This document shows, in pieces, positions 1-7,417 of a DNA stretch of 64,000 nucleotides. Source of the stretch: WGAB01 sp964406105 (GTDB lineage Bacteria; Hydrothermota; Hydrothermia; WGAB01); the NCBI GenBank assembly GCA_964406105.1, contig CAYOQK010000062.1, forward strand, positions 1 through 64,000, written 5' to 3'. A model generated the notes under the pieces. The model did no database searches and was not told where the DNA came from. It saw only the letters and a program-made list of their open reading frames with translations. Position numbers and translations under genes: made by a program. Position 1 is the first letter of the stretch, and each line of letters starts with the position of its first letter.

Positions 1-836
1 GCCGACGGTGAAGCCTGTTTGCGAGGACGGGCCAGCACCCAGTGCACCCGTTGAGGTGTGGCTTCCAGAACCTCAAACTCCACGTCTTGGATGGTTACCC
101 GCTCGCCTGGTGAGGGCACGTGATCCACCGAGGCCATCAACAAACCGCCCAGGGTGGAAATGCGGTTGCCGTTTTCCTGCTCCGGAATCTGAATGCCCAA
201 GAGTTCCGCCACCTTTTGGATTTCCAACTTGGTGTTCATCAGAATGGTTCCGTCGCTCCGGATCTCGTAGAGTTTCTCCTGTCGGTCATACTCTTCCCAG
301 ATCTCCCCGACGATTTCTTCCAGAAGATCCTCCAGGGTCACAAGCCCTACCACAGTGCCATGCTCGTCCACCACCAAGCCCAGGGACACCCGATTTCGCT
401 TGAACTCCTCTAAGGTTTCCAACACGGTTTTGTTTTCGGGGAAGAAGCGGGGGGGCAGGGCGATGTCCCGAGCGGTTTTACGGTCCAGTTGATCCAGGTA
501 GCGCAAGACCTCCTTGATGTGCACCACTCCCACCACTTGATCCATACGTTTTTCCACCACGGGCATTTTGGAATAGCCGTGCTGGAGATACACGTTCACC
601 ACCTGTCGCAGGGGCATACTGTCCTTCACGGCCACCATGTCCACCCTGGGGACCATGATCTCCGCCAGGGTTTTCTTCTGGATGTGGAGGATCCGTTCAA
701 TCAGGGAATAGGCCAGGGGGGAGAGGATCTCGTTTTGCAGGGCCTCTCGGATTTCCTCCGTGAGGTCCTGCGCGCTCTCTGGCCCAGGAGCAATCCTCCA
801 AAGCAACTTTTGAACGAACTTGTCCAATACGCTCAT
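1..836 (-). CDS. CorC/HlyC-like CBS-domain protein (3' end off window)
   Basis: This gene reads leftward off the window edge, so its C-terminus is missing. From the ATG at 836 the protein has a short helical N-terminus, a pair of CBS domains (VPRVDMVAVKD about residues 63-73, VVDEHGTVVGLVTLEDLLEEIVGEI about 155-180) and then the start of a CorC/HlyC transporter-associated domain. It begins directly with the cytosolic part, with no DUF21 membrane domain, as in E. coli CorC (YbeX). CorC-type proteins are linked to Mg/Co export or ribosome maturation, so the role here is inferred. Its ATG overlaps the stop of the upstream DUF502 gene as ATGA, so the two are translationally coupled. Confidence 0.85.
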   Translation of the reverse strand, partial: MSVLDKFVQKLLWRIAPGPESAQDLTEEIREALQNEILSPLAYSLIERILHIQKKTLAEIMVPRVDMVAVKDSMPLRQVVNVYLQHGYSKMPVVEKRMDQVVGVVHIKEVLRYLDQLDRKTARDIALPPRFFPENKTVLETLEEFKRNRVSLGLVVDEHGTVVGLVTLEDLLEEIVGEIWEEYDRQEKLYEIRSDGTILMNTKLEIQKVAELLGIQIPEQENGNRISTLGGLLMASVDHVPSPGERVTIQDVEFEVLEATPQRVHWVLARPRKQASPS

Positions 837-1495
837 GATGACGGCACCGAAAACCGGCGTTTTTCTCGTTCCGGCGCCACCATCCCACCTGAGACAATGA
901 TCTTGAGCCCCTCCTCAGGAGTGAGGTTCAGGGGAATCAGGCGAGCGGTGGGCACCAGCAGGTACCACCCCGAAGTGGGGTTTGGGGTGGTGGGCACGAA
1001 GACGCTGGCGTACTCGCCTTCGGGCCCCTGCCAAGTGCGGTTTGAAGTGATGAACCCCATGGCATAAGTGCCCTTGAGGGGAAACTCCACGAGCACCACC
1101 TCGCGAAACGCCCGACGGTCGTCCAAGAAGGTTTCCGTGAGTTGGCGGGAGGAGATGTAGATCCCCCGAATCAGAGGTACCCTTCTCAGAAACTGATCGC
1201 TCCATTCCAGGAAGCGTTTTCCCACGGTGGCGGTGGCCAGCATTCCAATGAGGTAGATGCCCACGAGCACCAGCAAAAAGGAAAGCAGAGTGAGGATGAA
1301 ATCGGGCAAAGCGCCCAGGATGGGGAAGTATCGCAGCAGGCCCGCCAGGAACCCTCCCACCTTGTCCACCACGAAGAGCACCACAATCAGGGTAATCACC
1401 AGCGGAGTGAGGGCTACGAGTCCGGTGATGAAATAGCGCTGAAACTGGGGAGGGGGCGAAAGACGCCACCGTGGTCGACCGGGTACACCCCTCAT
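833..1495 (-). CDS. DUF502 family membrane protein
   Basis: This 220-residue protein has two strong N-terminal membrane segments (about residues 20-42 and 65-90). A soluble C-terminal half follows, containing the signature PTTPNPTSGWYLLVP (about residues 168-182), which is typical of the DUF502 family. The family has no established biochemical role; it is widespread in bacteria and plant plastids. A GGAGGG ribosome binding site precedes the ATG at 1495. The gene overlaps the CorC-like gene by four bases, suggesting both are made together, perhaps for membrane or ion homeostasis (inference). Confidence 0.85.
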   Translation of the reverse strand: MRGVPGRPRWRLSPPPQFQRYFITGLVALTPLVITLIVVLFVVDKVGGFLAGLLRYFPILGALPDFILTLLSFLLVLVGIYLIGMLATATVGKRFLEWSDQFLRRVPLIRGIYISSRQLTETFLDDRRAFREVVLVEFPLKGTYAMGFITSNRTWQGPEGEYASVFVPTTPNPTSGWYLLVPTARLIPLNLTPEEGLKIIVSGGMVAPEREKRRFSVPSS

Positions 1496-1617
1496 GGATC
1501 ACACCCTCCAGCCAAGGGAAGATGAATGAAGCGAGGAACCCCCTGCATCGGGGTAGGCAAGGGCGAGTCTAAGCGACTCCCGGAAACCTCCTCCTGATGT
1601 CCGCTCATGGCTCTTAA

Positions 1618-1645
1618 AACATAAGGGAAAACCCTCGGGGGTCAA
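1618..1645 (-). promoter_or_regulatory. candidate promoter for the DUF502-corC pair
   Basis: On the minus strand, TTGACC (1645-1640) is followed after 16 bases by TATGTT (1623-1618), a fair sigma70-like match. It lies between argS and the DUF502 gene, about 120 bases upstream of that start. A small CCC/GGG hairpin followed by TTTT, just after the argS stop, overlaps it and could be a weak terminator. Confidence 0.4.
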
Positions 1646-1652
1646 GGGGGAC

Positions 1653-3326
1653 TTACATGCGCTCAGGGGCAGACACACCGATGAGGTGAAGCCCGTGCCG
1701 GATCACTTGTTGTACTGCCCGAGCGAGGAGCAGCCGGGCCTGGGTGAGAGAGGGATCATCGCCCACAATCCGGTGTTTCTGGTAAAAGGCATGGAACCCT
1801 TCGGCCAATTGGAGAAGCACGTAAGGTATCCGGTGAGGTTCCATGCGTTCGTAGGTATCCAGCAGGGTGTCGCCGAAGGCAGCGAAGAGTCGCATGAGGC
1901 GCCGTTCCTCTGGGGTTGTGAGCCGCTCCAGGGTTTGAAACTCGGGGGACTCTGGTACGGCAATGCCCTGTTCCTGAGCAAAGGCCAACAGGCTGTGGAT
2001 GCGGGCGTGCACATACTGCACGTAGTACACAGGGTTTTCTCTGGAAAGGCGACGGGCCAGATCCAGGTCAAAATCCAAGGGAGTGGAGGTGCTGCGCAGC
2101 AGGAAGAAGAACCGTGCGGCGTCCACTCCTACCTCCTGCACCAGGTCGGCCAGGGTATAGTACTCGCCCTTCCGCTTGGACATCCGCACGCGTTGGCCTC
2201 CTCGGAGCAGGGTCACCTGTTGCACGATGAGCACCCAAAGGTTGGTACCGTTGACCTCGGGTCGGCCCAGCGCTTGGCCCAAAAGGTCTAAAGCGATCTT
2301 CATGCGTTTCACGTGCCCCAAGTGGTCGGGTCCCCACAGGTCCACGAGTACCTCGTAACCCCGATCAAACTTGTACAGGTGATAGGCCAGGTCGTACAGG
2401 AAATAGGTGGGTTGGCCGTTGGAACGGATGAGCACCCGGGGTTTATCGTCGCCGCCCACCGTGGTGTCCAGGTAAAGGGCCCCCTCTATGGTGCGGGTGA
2501 GGCCCCGTTGTTCCAAGGCTCGCAGCACTTGTTCCGTGTAGGTGTGGTGGCGGCCGATGCGAGGATTGATCTCCCTGGGTTCCTCGGAAGGATCGTGGAA
2601 CTCGGTCTCGTACACTACATGGTCAAAGGTCACGCCGAATCGTTGGAGTTCCTCCATCTGCTGTTGGAGGATGAGATCGGCCACCCGTCGGGCGCGTTGA
2701 CCATAGGGCAGATGCCGAACCTGTTCGGCGTAGGCTTTAAGGTAGGCGCCCAAGTAGCCGTCTTCTGGGGGCTCCGATCGTTCGCCCAGGTGCCAGGCGA
2801 TACTCTCCTCCAAGGCACGGATTTGGCCTCCCCCATCATTGACGTAGTACTCGGCATCCACCGGTGCGCCCAGGGCGCGGCCCACCCGAACCAGCGTATC
2901 TCCTACAGAGGCTGCCCGAGCGTTGGCAACATTCAACGGGCCCGTGGGATTTGCCGAAACGAACTCCAGCAGGGTTCGGCGGCCCGAGGCCACGCGAGGC
3001 AGCCACTGATGAAAGTCCGAGAGCAACCGGAGGGTTTCTTGGCGAAGAGCCTCCTCGCGGAGGTACAGGTTCAGGTAGCCCCGGTGGATCTCTGCTTCTT
3101 TTACCCAAGCGGCCAAAGCGTCCAGCACATGGGGCCGGAGGGTTTCCAGGATGCGTTCGGGAGCCTGTTTAAGGGTGCGGGCTAACCTAAAGCCGATGGG
3201 AGCCGCGTAGTCGCCGAGTTCAGGGTTTGGGGGGACCTCCAAAGCCAGGGGAAGGTCCACCCCGAATACCTGCCGAACGACTTGGTGGAGTTGGGCTTCA
3301 AGGGTTTTCTTCAGGCTCGTTCTCAT
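1653..3326 (-). CDS. argS: arginyl-tRNA synthetase
   Basis: This class I synthetase (about 557 residues) charges tRNA-Arg. The N-terminal Add1 domain is followed by FVSANPTGPL, then the catalytic core, then RMSKRKGEYYTL as the KMSKS loop, and a C-terminal all-alpha anticodon-binding DALR domain. The usual HxGH signature after NPTGPL reads NVAN (about residues 132-135), so both catalytic histidines appear as Asn. I choose the ATG at 3326 because the upstream in-frame residues do not look like ArgRS; it overlaps rsfS by 29 bases. It is the last gene of the secD operon. Overall family membership is certain; the altered signature is discussed in the findings. Confidence 0.95.
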   Translation of the reverse strand: MRTSLKKTLEAQLHQVVRQVFGVDLPLALEVPPNPELGDYAAPIGFRLARTLKQAPERILETLRPHVLDALAAWVKEAEIHRGYLNLYLREEALRQETLRLLSDFHQWLPRVASGRRTLLEFVSANPTGPLNVANARAASVGDTLVRVGRALGAPVDAEYYVNDGGGQIRALEESIAWHLGERSEPPEDGYLGAYLKAYAEQVRHLPYGQRARRVADLILQQQMEELQRFGVTFDHVVYETEFHDPSEEPREINPRIGRHHTYTEQVLRALEQRGLTRTIEGALYLDTTVGGDDKPRVLIRSNGQPTYFLYDLAYHLYKFDRGYEVLVDLWGPDHLGHVKRMKIALDLLGQALGRPEVNGTNLWVLIVQQVTLLRGGQRVRMSKRKGEYYTLADLVQEVGVDAARFFFLLRSTSTPLDFDLDLARRLSRENPVYYVQYVHARIHSLLAFAQEQGIAVPESPEFQTLERLTTPEERRLMRLFAAFGDTLLDTYERMEPHRIPYVLLQLAEGFHAFYQKHRIVGDDPSLTQARLLLARAVQQVIRHGLHLIGVSAPERM

Positions 3327-3681
3327 CGTTCGGGATTCTCCAGGAGGGCACATCGCCCCACAGGGATTCCAGACTATAGTAACTCCGGGTTTCCGGCCGA
3401 AAGAGGTGCACGATCAAGTACTCAAAGTCCATGAGGATCCAGGTGCCGTGGTCGTATCCCTCTACGTGGTGGAGCCGAAGGCCCAGGTTTTCCAGGGCCT
3501 CCTGCAAGCGGTCAGCCATGGCACGCAGATGGTCTGCCGTGTGGCCGCTGGCGATCAGGAAGAAGTCAAAGAAGGTGGTAACTGGCCGGAGATCCAGGAC
3601 CACCAGGTCCCAGCCCTTTTTCTCCCGAACGGCACGAATGGCCTCTTGCAAACCTTGATCTTCAGGCAGTTTGATGGTCAT
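3298..3681 (-). CDS. rsfS: ribosomal silencing factor RsfS (Iojap family)
   Basis: This 127-residue Iojap/RsfS protein binds L14 on the 50S subunit and blocks subunit joining in starvation. The family core is clear: DLVVLDLRPVTTFFDFFLIA (about residues 24-43), then GHTADHLRAMADRL, GYDHGTWILMDFEYLIVHLF and a final YYSLESLWGD. The length is normal for the family. It lies between a small unknown gene and argS. It is not beside nadD or proA, its common partners elsewhere. Confidence 0.95.
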   Translation of the reverse strand: MTIKLPEDQGLQEAIRAVREKKGWDLVVLDLRPVTTFFDFFLIASGHTADHLRAMADRLQEALENLGLRLHHVEGYDHGTWILMDFEYLIVHLFRPETRSYYSLESLWGDVPSWRIPNDENEPEENP

Positions 3682-3705
3682 GGGTGCAGCCGGTGGAAGG
3701 GTCCA

Positions 3706-3903
3706 TTAAGAGAGAGGGTCCTCCCCGGTTTTGCCCCAGGTGGCCGATTCCCACACCACCCGGTCGGTGGATTCCGAAGGTGATCCGCCCTCGCCCCGCA
3801 GTTCCAGGAGCTCTTGGACGATGGCCAAGACCAGGTCCAGGTCCTCGCCCTCCAGGGCTTCCACCAAAAGGTGGAGTTGTTCACGTTTGCGGTCGTCGTT
3901 CAT
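3706..3903 (-). CDS. small hypothetical protein (65 aa)
   Basis: A 65-codon reading frame fills the space between the OmpA-like gene and rsfS. Its ATG overlaps the upstream stop as ATGA (3900-3903), the same coupling seen across this operon, which supports expression. The N-terminal half is acidic and helical (LHLLVEALEGEDLDLVLAIV), with leucines spaced as in an amphipathic helix; the C-terminal half is polar and low complexity. I see no signal peptide, membrane segment or metal ligands, and I do not recognise a family. Confidence 0.6.
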   Translation of the reverse strand: MNDDRKREQLHLLVEALEGEDLDLVLAIVQELLELRGEGGSPSESTDRVVWESATWGKTGEDPLS

Positions 3904-4811
3904 CGCACCACCACCTCCAGCATTTCGTAGCTGGGGCTTCCGGTGAGGTAATGGCTTTTGAACTCCAGAGCCCCGGCCTGGAGCGGAAGGTGTTGGGTAA
4001 AGTACCGTCGCAGTTCCTCCAACCGGGGCTGCATGAGGAAGGTTTCCTTGGAGTACAAGTGGACCTCCACCCGTTGGGGGTTGCGTTCCTTGATGCGGTT
4101 CAAGATCTCGGTGAGCACCGGTTCCGCACCAGAAGCCAGCTCGCTGCGGCGAGGCTCAAACAGGAGCCCCAGCGTGACCCGGATCCGGTACCCTGCGTCG
4201 GTTTGCAGGGCGAAGCCCTGCACCTTGAAGGGGGTGCCCACAAAGGACCTGCGGGCCCCGTCCTTGGTTTCTACCACCAGACGGTAGTTGTAGGGTTCCC
4301 CGGGGATCACCCACTGTTGGGTGCCATAGCGGCCTTCCCAGGTGACGATTTCCGGAGGTTTCCCCGTGCCCTCCAAGGTAGCCACCCGTTCGCCCAGGGA
4401 GTTGACGATCTCCACCCGCCAGTGGGCGATGTCCTTTCGCTGGATCTTCGGCATCGGGATGCGAATCTCCGTTTGGATCACCTGGGTTTCCACAGGCACC
4501 CGCAGGTAGGGGCTGTGGGATTTCACCGTTTGATCAATGGCGCGTTCCACCACCTCTACGGACTGTACCGTGATGAGCCGCTCCTTGGCCTGGATCACCG
4601 AGTCCACGGGGGAAAAGGCGTCGGGCACGATCTTGAGGGGCGGTTTTTTGGCATCCTCAATGCGGATCTCCGCCTTCGCTTTGACCTCTTCCACACCCAG
4701 TTGCTGGTTGCCGCCGGTGGTTTGGCCAGTGGTATCTTGGCCCGGGGTTTCTTGGGCCGCCAAGAGACCGAAGAACAACATCAAGAGCCCGAAATTTTTG
4801 GTCATGTTCAT
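3900..4811 (-). CDS. exported protein with FlgD-like middle and degenerate OmpA-like C-terminus
   Basis: This 303-residue protein has an N-terminal signal peptide (NFGLLMLFFGLLAAQ). A middle domain of the FlgD/beta-sandwich type follows (WRVEIVNSLGERVATLEG, then PGEPYNYRLVVETKDG). The last about 75 residues resemble an OmpA/peptidoglycan-binding domain (LLFEPRRSELASGAEPVLTE, then RLEELRRYF). The usual TDS-type aspartate loop is replaced by YSKETF, so murein binding is uncertain. It sits two bases after tonB and probably forms the periplasmic or outer-membrane end of this TonB-ExbBD system (inference). Confidence 0.75.
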   Translation of the reverse strand: MNMTKNFGLLMLFFGLLAAQETPGQDTTGQTTGGNQQLGVEEVKAKAEIRIEDAKKPPLKIVPDAFSPVDSVIQAKERLITVQSVEVVERAIDQTVKSHSPYLRVPVETQVIQTEIRIPMPKIQRKDIAHWRVEIVNSLGERVATLEGTGKPPEIVTWEGRYGTQQWVIPGEPYNYRLVVETKDGARRSFVGTPFKVQGFALQTDAGYRIRVTLGLLFEPRRSELASGAEPVLTEILNRIKERNPQRVEVHLYSKETFLMQPRLEELRRYFTQHLPLQAGALEFKSHYLTGSPSYEMLEVVVR

Positions 4812-4813
4812 GC

Positions 4814-5836
4814 TCAGTACTCCAGCACAAAACGGAACACAATGGTTCCGGACTGGACCTCCTGCACCACGTTGGCCGGCAGGGGGTCAAAGGACCATCG
4901 GAGGGCGGCGCGCTTGGCAGCGTTGTCCAGGTCTGGATACCCGCTGGACCGCACGATGACCACACTGGAGGGGATCACATTGCCCTGGGGGTCCACCTGC
5001 AGTCGGATCACCACTTCCCCTTCCCAGCCCATCCGTCGGGCCCGTTCAGGGTACACGGGCATCACCCGCTTTTTCACTCGCTTGGCGATGTCGCCGTGGA
5101 TTTCCACCCGTGGGGCCTGGGGTTTCACAGCGGTTTGTTCTGCAGGTGCAGGGATCTTAGGTTTTTCTTTCTTCACCTGGATCTTGGCCGCTGCGGCCAA
5201 GCCCAGGGTGTCTTCCAAGGTGATCACACCACCGCCACCCCCGATGCCGCCGCCACCTCCCAGGCCGATACCGCCGCCCTCGCCCAGGCCTCCACCACCA
5301 GACTGCAGGTTGATGGTGGGCACCGGTGCCTCCTTGAGGATCTCCTCTGTGGATTTTTGCTTGCCGGTGACCCCTAAGACCACGTCAACGGCCTCGCCGG
5401 GCAGTGCAGGTTCCAGGTTTTCAATGTCAATCGGTGCCTGGGTTTCGGCGAGTTCGCTCACCTTTTGGATGTCAATCTTTTCCACCGGCACCTCCTGCTC
5501 AGGGATCAAAGCCTTTTTGTTCAATGCCACCTTGATTTCCGGCTCCTCCAGAAGTTTGGGTTTCTGCACGCTTTCCAGGTTGATTTTCTTTTCCGCCAGG
5601 GGCTTATTCTCCGGGCCTTTGGGTTTTTGCTGTTGCACGAGTTTCCGGAGTTTGGGCGGCTTCTTGGGGTTCTTCTTCACCTCTTCTTCAATGAGCTCAA
5701 TCTCCCGCAAGTTAGGGCGAGAGAGCCGCTCGGGCAATGGGCTGGTGACGAAGAAACCGAAACTCAGGTGTACCAGTAGGGAGATCACCAGGCCGATGAT
5801 CAGGTGGCGTTTCTCAGGGGGCAGATCGGTCCACAT
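4814..5836 (-). CDS. tonB: TonB-type energy transducer
   Basis: The protein (340 residues from the ATG at 5836) has one N-terminal membrane anchor (HLIIGLVISLLVHLSFGFFV) and a long Lys/Pro/Glu-rich periplasmic linker. A run of Gly-rich repeats (GGGGLGEGGGIGLGGGGG, around residues 190-210) follows. The C-terminal TonB domain shows VMPVYPERARRMGWEGEVV and a terminal WSFDPLPA region. It carries inner-membrane proton energy to outer-membrane partners. The start is set by a TGATG overlap with exbD; longer in-frame upstream sequence is not protein-like. The polyglycine hinge is unusual but fits a flexible spacer. Confidence 0.9.
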   Translation of the reverse strand: MWTDLPPEKRHLIIGLVISLLVHLSFGFFVTSPLPERLSRPNLREIELIEEEVKKNPKKPPKLRKLVQQQKPKGPENKPLAEKKINLESVQKPKLLEEPEIKVALNKKALIPEQEVPVEKIDIQKVSELAETQAPIDIENLEPALPGEAVDVVLGVTGKQKSTEEILKEAPVPTINLQSGGGGLGEGGGIGLGGGGGIGGGGGVITLEDTLGLAAAAKIQVKKEKPKIPAPAEQTAVKPQAPRVEIHGDIAKRVKKRVMPVYPERARRMGWEGEVVIRLQVDPQGNVIPSSVVIVRSSGYPDLDNAAKRAALRWSFDPLPANVVQEVQSGTIVFRFVLEY

Positions 5837-6354
5837 CAGGGCAACTCCTCCTTCCCCTTTTCGCGGATTACCGCAAAGGCCACCCGCTGCGATTTGGCCT
5901 TTTTGGCGGCATCCAACGCCTTCAACACGGTGCCAAAGGGCAGGGTTTTGTCGGCCCGGATCAACACCAACTTGGTGTACCAAAAGGCGGTATCCGGATC
6001 CTGGCGATGGGCCCGCTCAATCACTTGGGCCAACGAGTCAAAGGACACCTCCTGATCGTTCACGTACACCCGGGAGTCCTTGGTAATGGTGACCGCGATG
6101 TTCTCCTCCAGTTCGGTTTCAATGCGGGTGGACCGGGGCACGTCCACCTGCACCTTGGACTTGGAAAAGAGATCGCGGGCCATGGCAATCAGCATCAGGA
6201 GGATGAGGAAGGATACCCCGGCCATGGGGAACAGTTTGCCGCCGATGTCAATCTCCTCTTCGGACACCATCCGTTCAATCCGGGGCCGACGGAACCGAAC
6301 CCGGCGGGGCTCCTGCTCCTCAGGAGAGGGGGCCTTTTCCCGGTCTTCCGCCAT
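5836..6354 (-). CDS. ExbD/TolR-like protein lacking the membrane Asp
   Basis: This 172-residue biopolymer-transport protein has a charged cytosolic N-terminus of about 45 residues, one membrane helix (FPMAGVSFLILLMLIAMA) and a periplasmic ExbD fold (VYVNDQEVSFDSLAQVIERA). Aligned to the preceding ExbD, the conserved helix Asp that carries protons is Gly (MAGVS versus MVDIS). It is therefore likely a structural partner of the Asp-bearing ExbD at 6357-6782 rather than an independent proton channel subunit (inference). It sits two bases after that gene and overlaps tonB by one base. Confidence 0.85.
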   Translation of the reverse strand: MAEDREKAPSPEEQEPRRVRFRRPRIERMVSEEEIDIGGKLFPMAGVSFLILLMLIAMARDLFSKSKVQVDVPRSTRIETELEENIAVTITKDSRVYVNDQEVSFDSLAQVIERAHRQDPDTAFWYTKLVLIRADKTLPFGTVLKALDAAKKAKSQRVAFAVIREKGKEELP

Positions 6355-6356
6355 GG

Positions 6357-6782
6357 CTATGACTCCCTCCGTTTCAGGATGAGGACGTCTTCGGCGCCCA
6401 GGGACTTCACCAGGTCAATCATCTTGATCACGTCGTCGTAGATCACCTCGTTGTCCGCCGAGAGCAGCACCTTGCGGCTCAGGCTTCGGGCCAGGAGCTG
6501 GGGCAGGAGTTGCTGGAGTTGGTCCACGGTCACGGGTTCCTTGTTCAAGAAGATGGTGCCGTCGGATCGCAGGTAGAGGTTCACCTTGACGTCTTCCTTC
6601 TTGGCTTGCACCTTTTGGGCCGCCTTGCCCTTGGCCACGGCCGCCTTGGACACGAAGAGGCCAGACTCAATCAGGAAGGGAATGGCCAGCACGAACATCA
6701 CCAGGAGCGCCAGGGAGATGTCCACCATGGGCCCCAGGTTGATGTACGGCGGCTTATGCTCGGCCCAGCGGCGCCTTCTCAT
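6357..6782 (-). CDS. exbD: ExbD/TolR-type proton-channel protein
   Basis: This 141-residue protein has a short cytosolic N-terminus, a single membrane helix with the conserved Asp (PMVDISLALLVMFVLAI, about residues 19-35) and a periplasmic domain (VNLYLRSDGTIFLNKEPVTV). In ExbD and TolR the helix Asp is the proton-translocating residue inside the ExbB pentamer. The gene overlaps exbB by four bases (ATGA). With the second exbD it gives a one-ExbB, two-ExbD set, as in some TolQR-like gliding or transport motors. Confidence 0.9.
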   Translation of the reverse strand: MRRRRWAEHKPPYINLGPMVDISLALLVMFVLAIPFLIESGLFVSKAAVAKGKAAQKVQAKKEDVKVNLYLRSDGTIFLNKEPVTVDQLQQLLPQLLARSLSRKVLLSADNEVIYDDVIKMIDLVKSLGAEDVLILKRRES

Positions 6783-7411
6783 CTCTTCCGAACACCTGCC
6801 TTGTAGGAGATGATGAGGAGATCTCGGATCACGGCATCGGTCTTTGCCGAGATCTCCCCGGCCTTTCGGGCAAAGTAGTTGTGAGCAATCAGGGCTGGCA
6901 TGGCGATCAGCAGCCCCACCATGGTGGTCAACAGGGCAATGGAGATGCCGTGCCCCACCACCTCGGGGCCACCAGAGCCGGTAACGGCGATCTGGTGGAA
7001 CGCATCAATCAGCCCGGTAACGGTGCCGTACAGCCCTAAGAGGGGTGAAACCGCGGCGACGGTGGCCAGCCCGTTGAGGTACTTGGTGAGCTTTTCCCGT
7101 TCCCGGAGGATCTGTGCATCCACCAGCCCCATGAGCAGATCTTCGCTGAGGTCAAAGTTGTCCACGAACACCCGAAGTACCCGGTGGAACGGCGTGTCTT
7201 TGGAATAGGCGAAGTGTTTGAGGCCATCCAGGTCTCCCTTTTCCATCATCTGGTGCAGTTGATCCACGAGTTTGTCAATGTTTACCCGGTTCTTGAGGTA
7301 GTACCAGAGGCGCTCAATGAAGAGGGCGAACCCGATGATGGAGGTCAGGGCCAACAGCTGCATTTCGTACGAGCTTTTGGTTTTCAGGATGATCTCCCTA
7401 AAGATCCACAT
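6779..7411 (-). CDS. exbB: ExbB/TolQ/MotA-family proton channel protein
   Basis: This 210-residue protein has three membrane segments: residues about 20-35, 117-140 (VAAVSPLLGLYGTVTGLIDA) and 155-180 (ISIALLTTMVGLLIAMPALI). The SPLLGLYGTV motif is characteristic of MotA/TolQ/ExbB proteins. The Glu usually found before ALxxT in the third helix (GIxEAL in ExbB) reads GISIAL here, so a conserved polar channel residue is absent. A GAGGAG site precedes the ATG at 7411. The gene follows the TPR gene by six bases. Confidence 0.9.
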   Translation of the reverse strand: MWIFREIILKTKSSYEMQLLALTSIIGFALFIERLWYYLKNRVNIDKLVDQLHQMMEKGDLDGLKHFAYSKDTPFHRVLRVFVDNFDLSEDLLMGLVDAQILREREKLTKYLNGLATVAAVSPLLGLYGTVTGLIDAFHQIAVTGSGGPEVVGHGISIALLTTMVGLLIAMPALIAHNYFARKAGEISAKTDAVIRDLLIISYKAGVRKR

Positions 7412-7417
7412 TGCTCC

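Noticed and set aside
3684..6086. Long plus-strand open frame (800 codons) opposite the tonB and OmpA-like genes
   Set aside because: It is the antisense shadow of high-GC genes; the opposite strand carries clear TonB, ExbD and OmpA-like proteins with ribosome binding sites.
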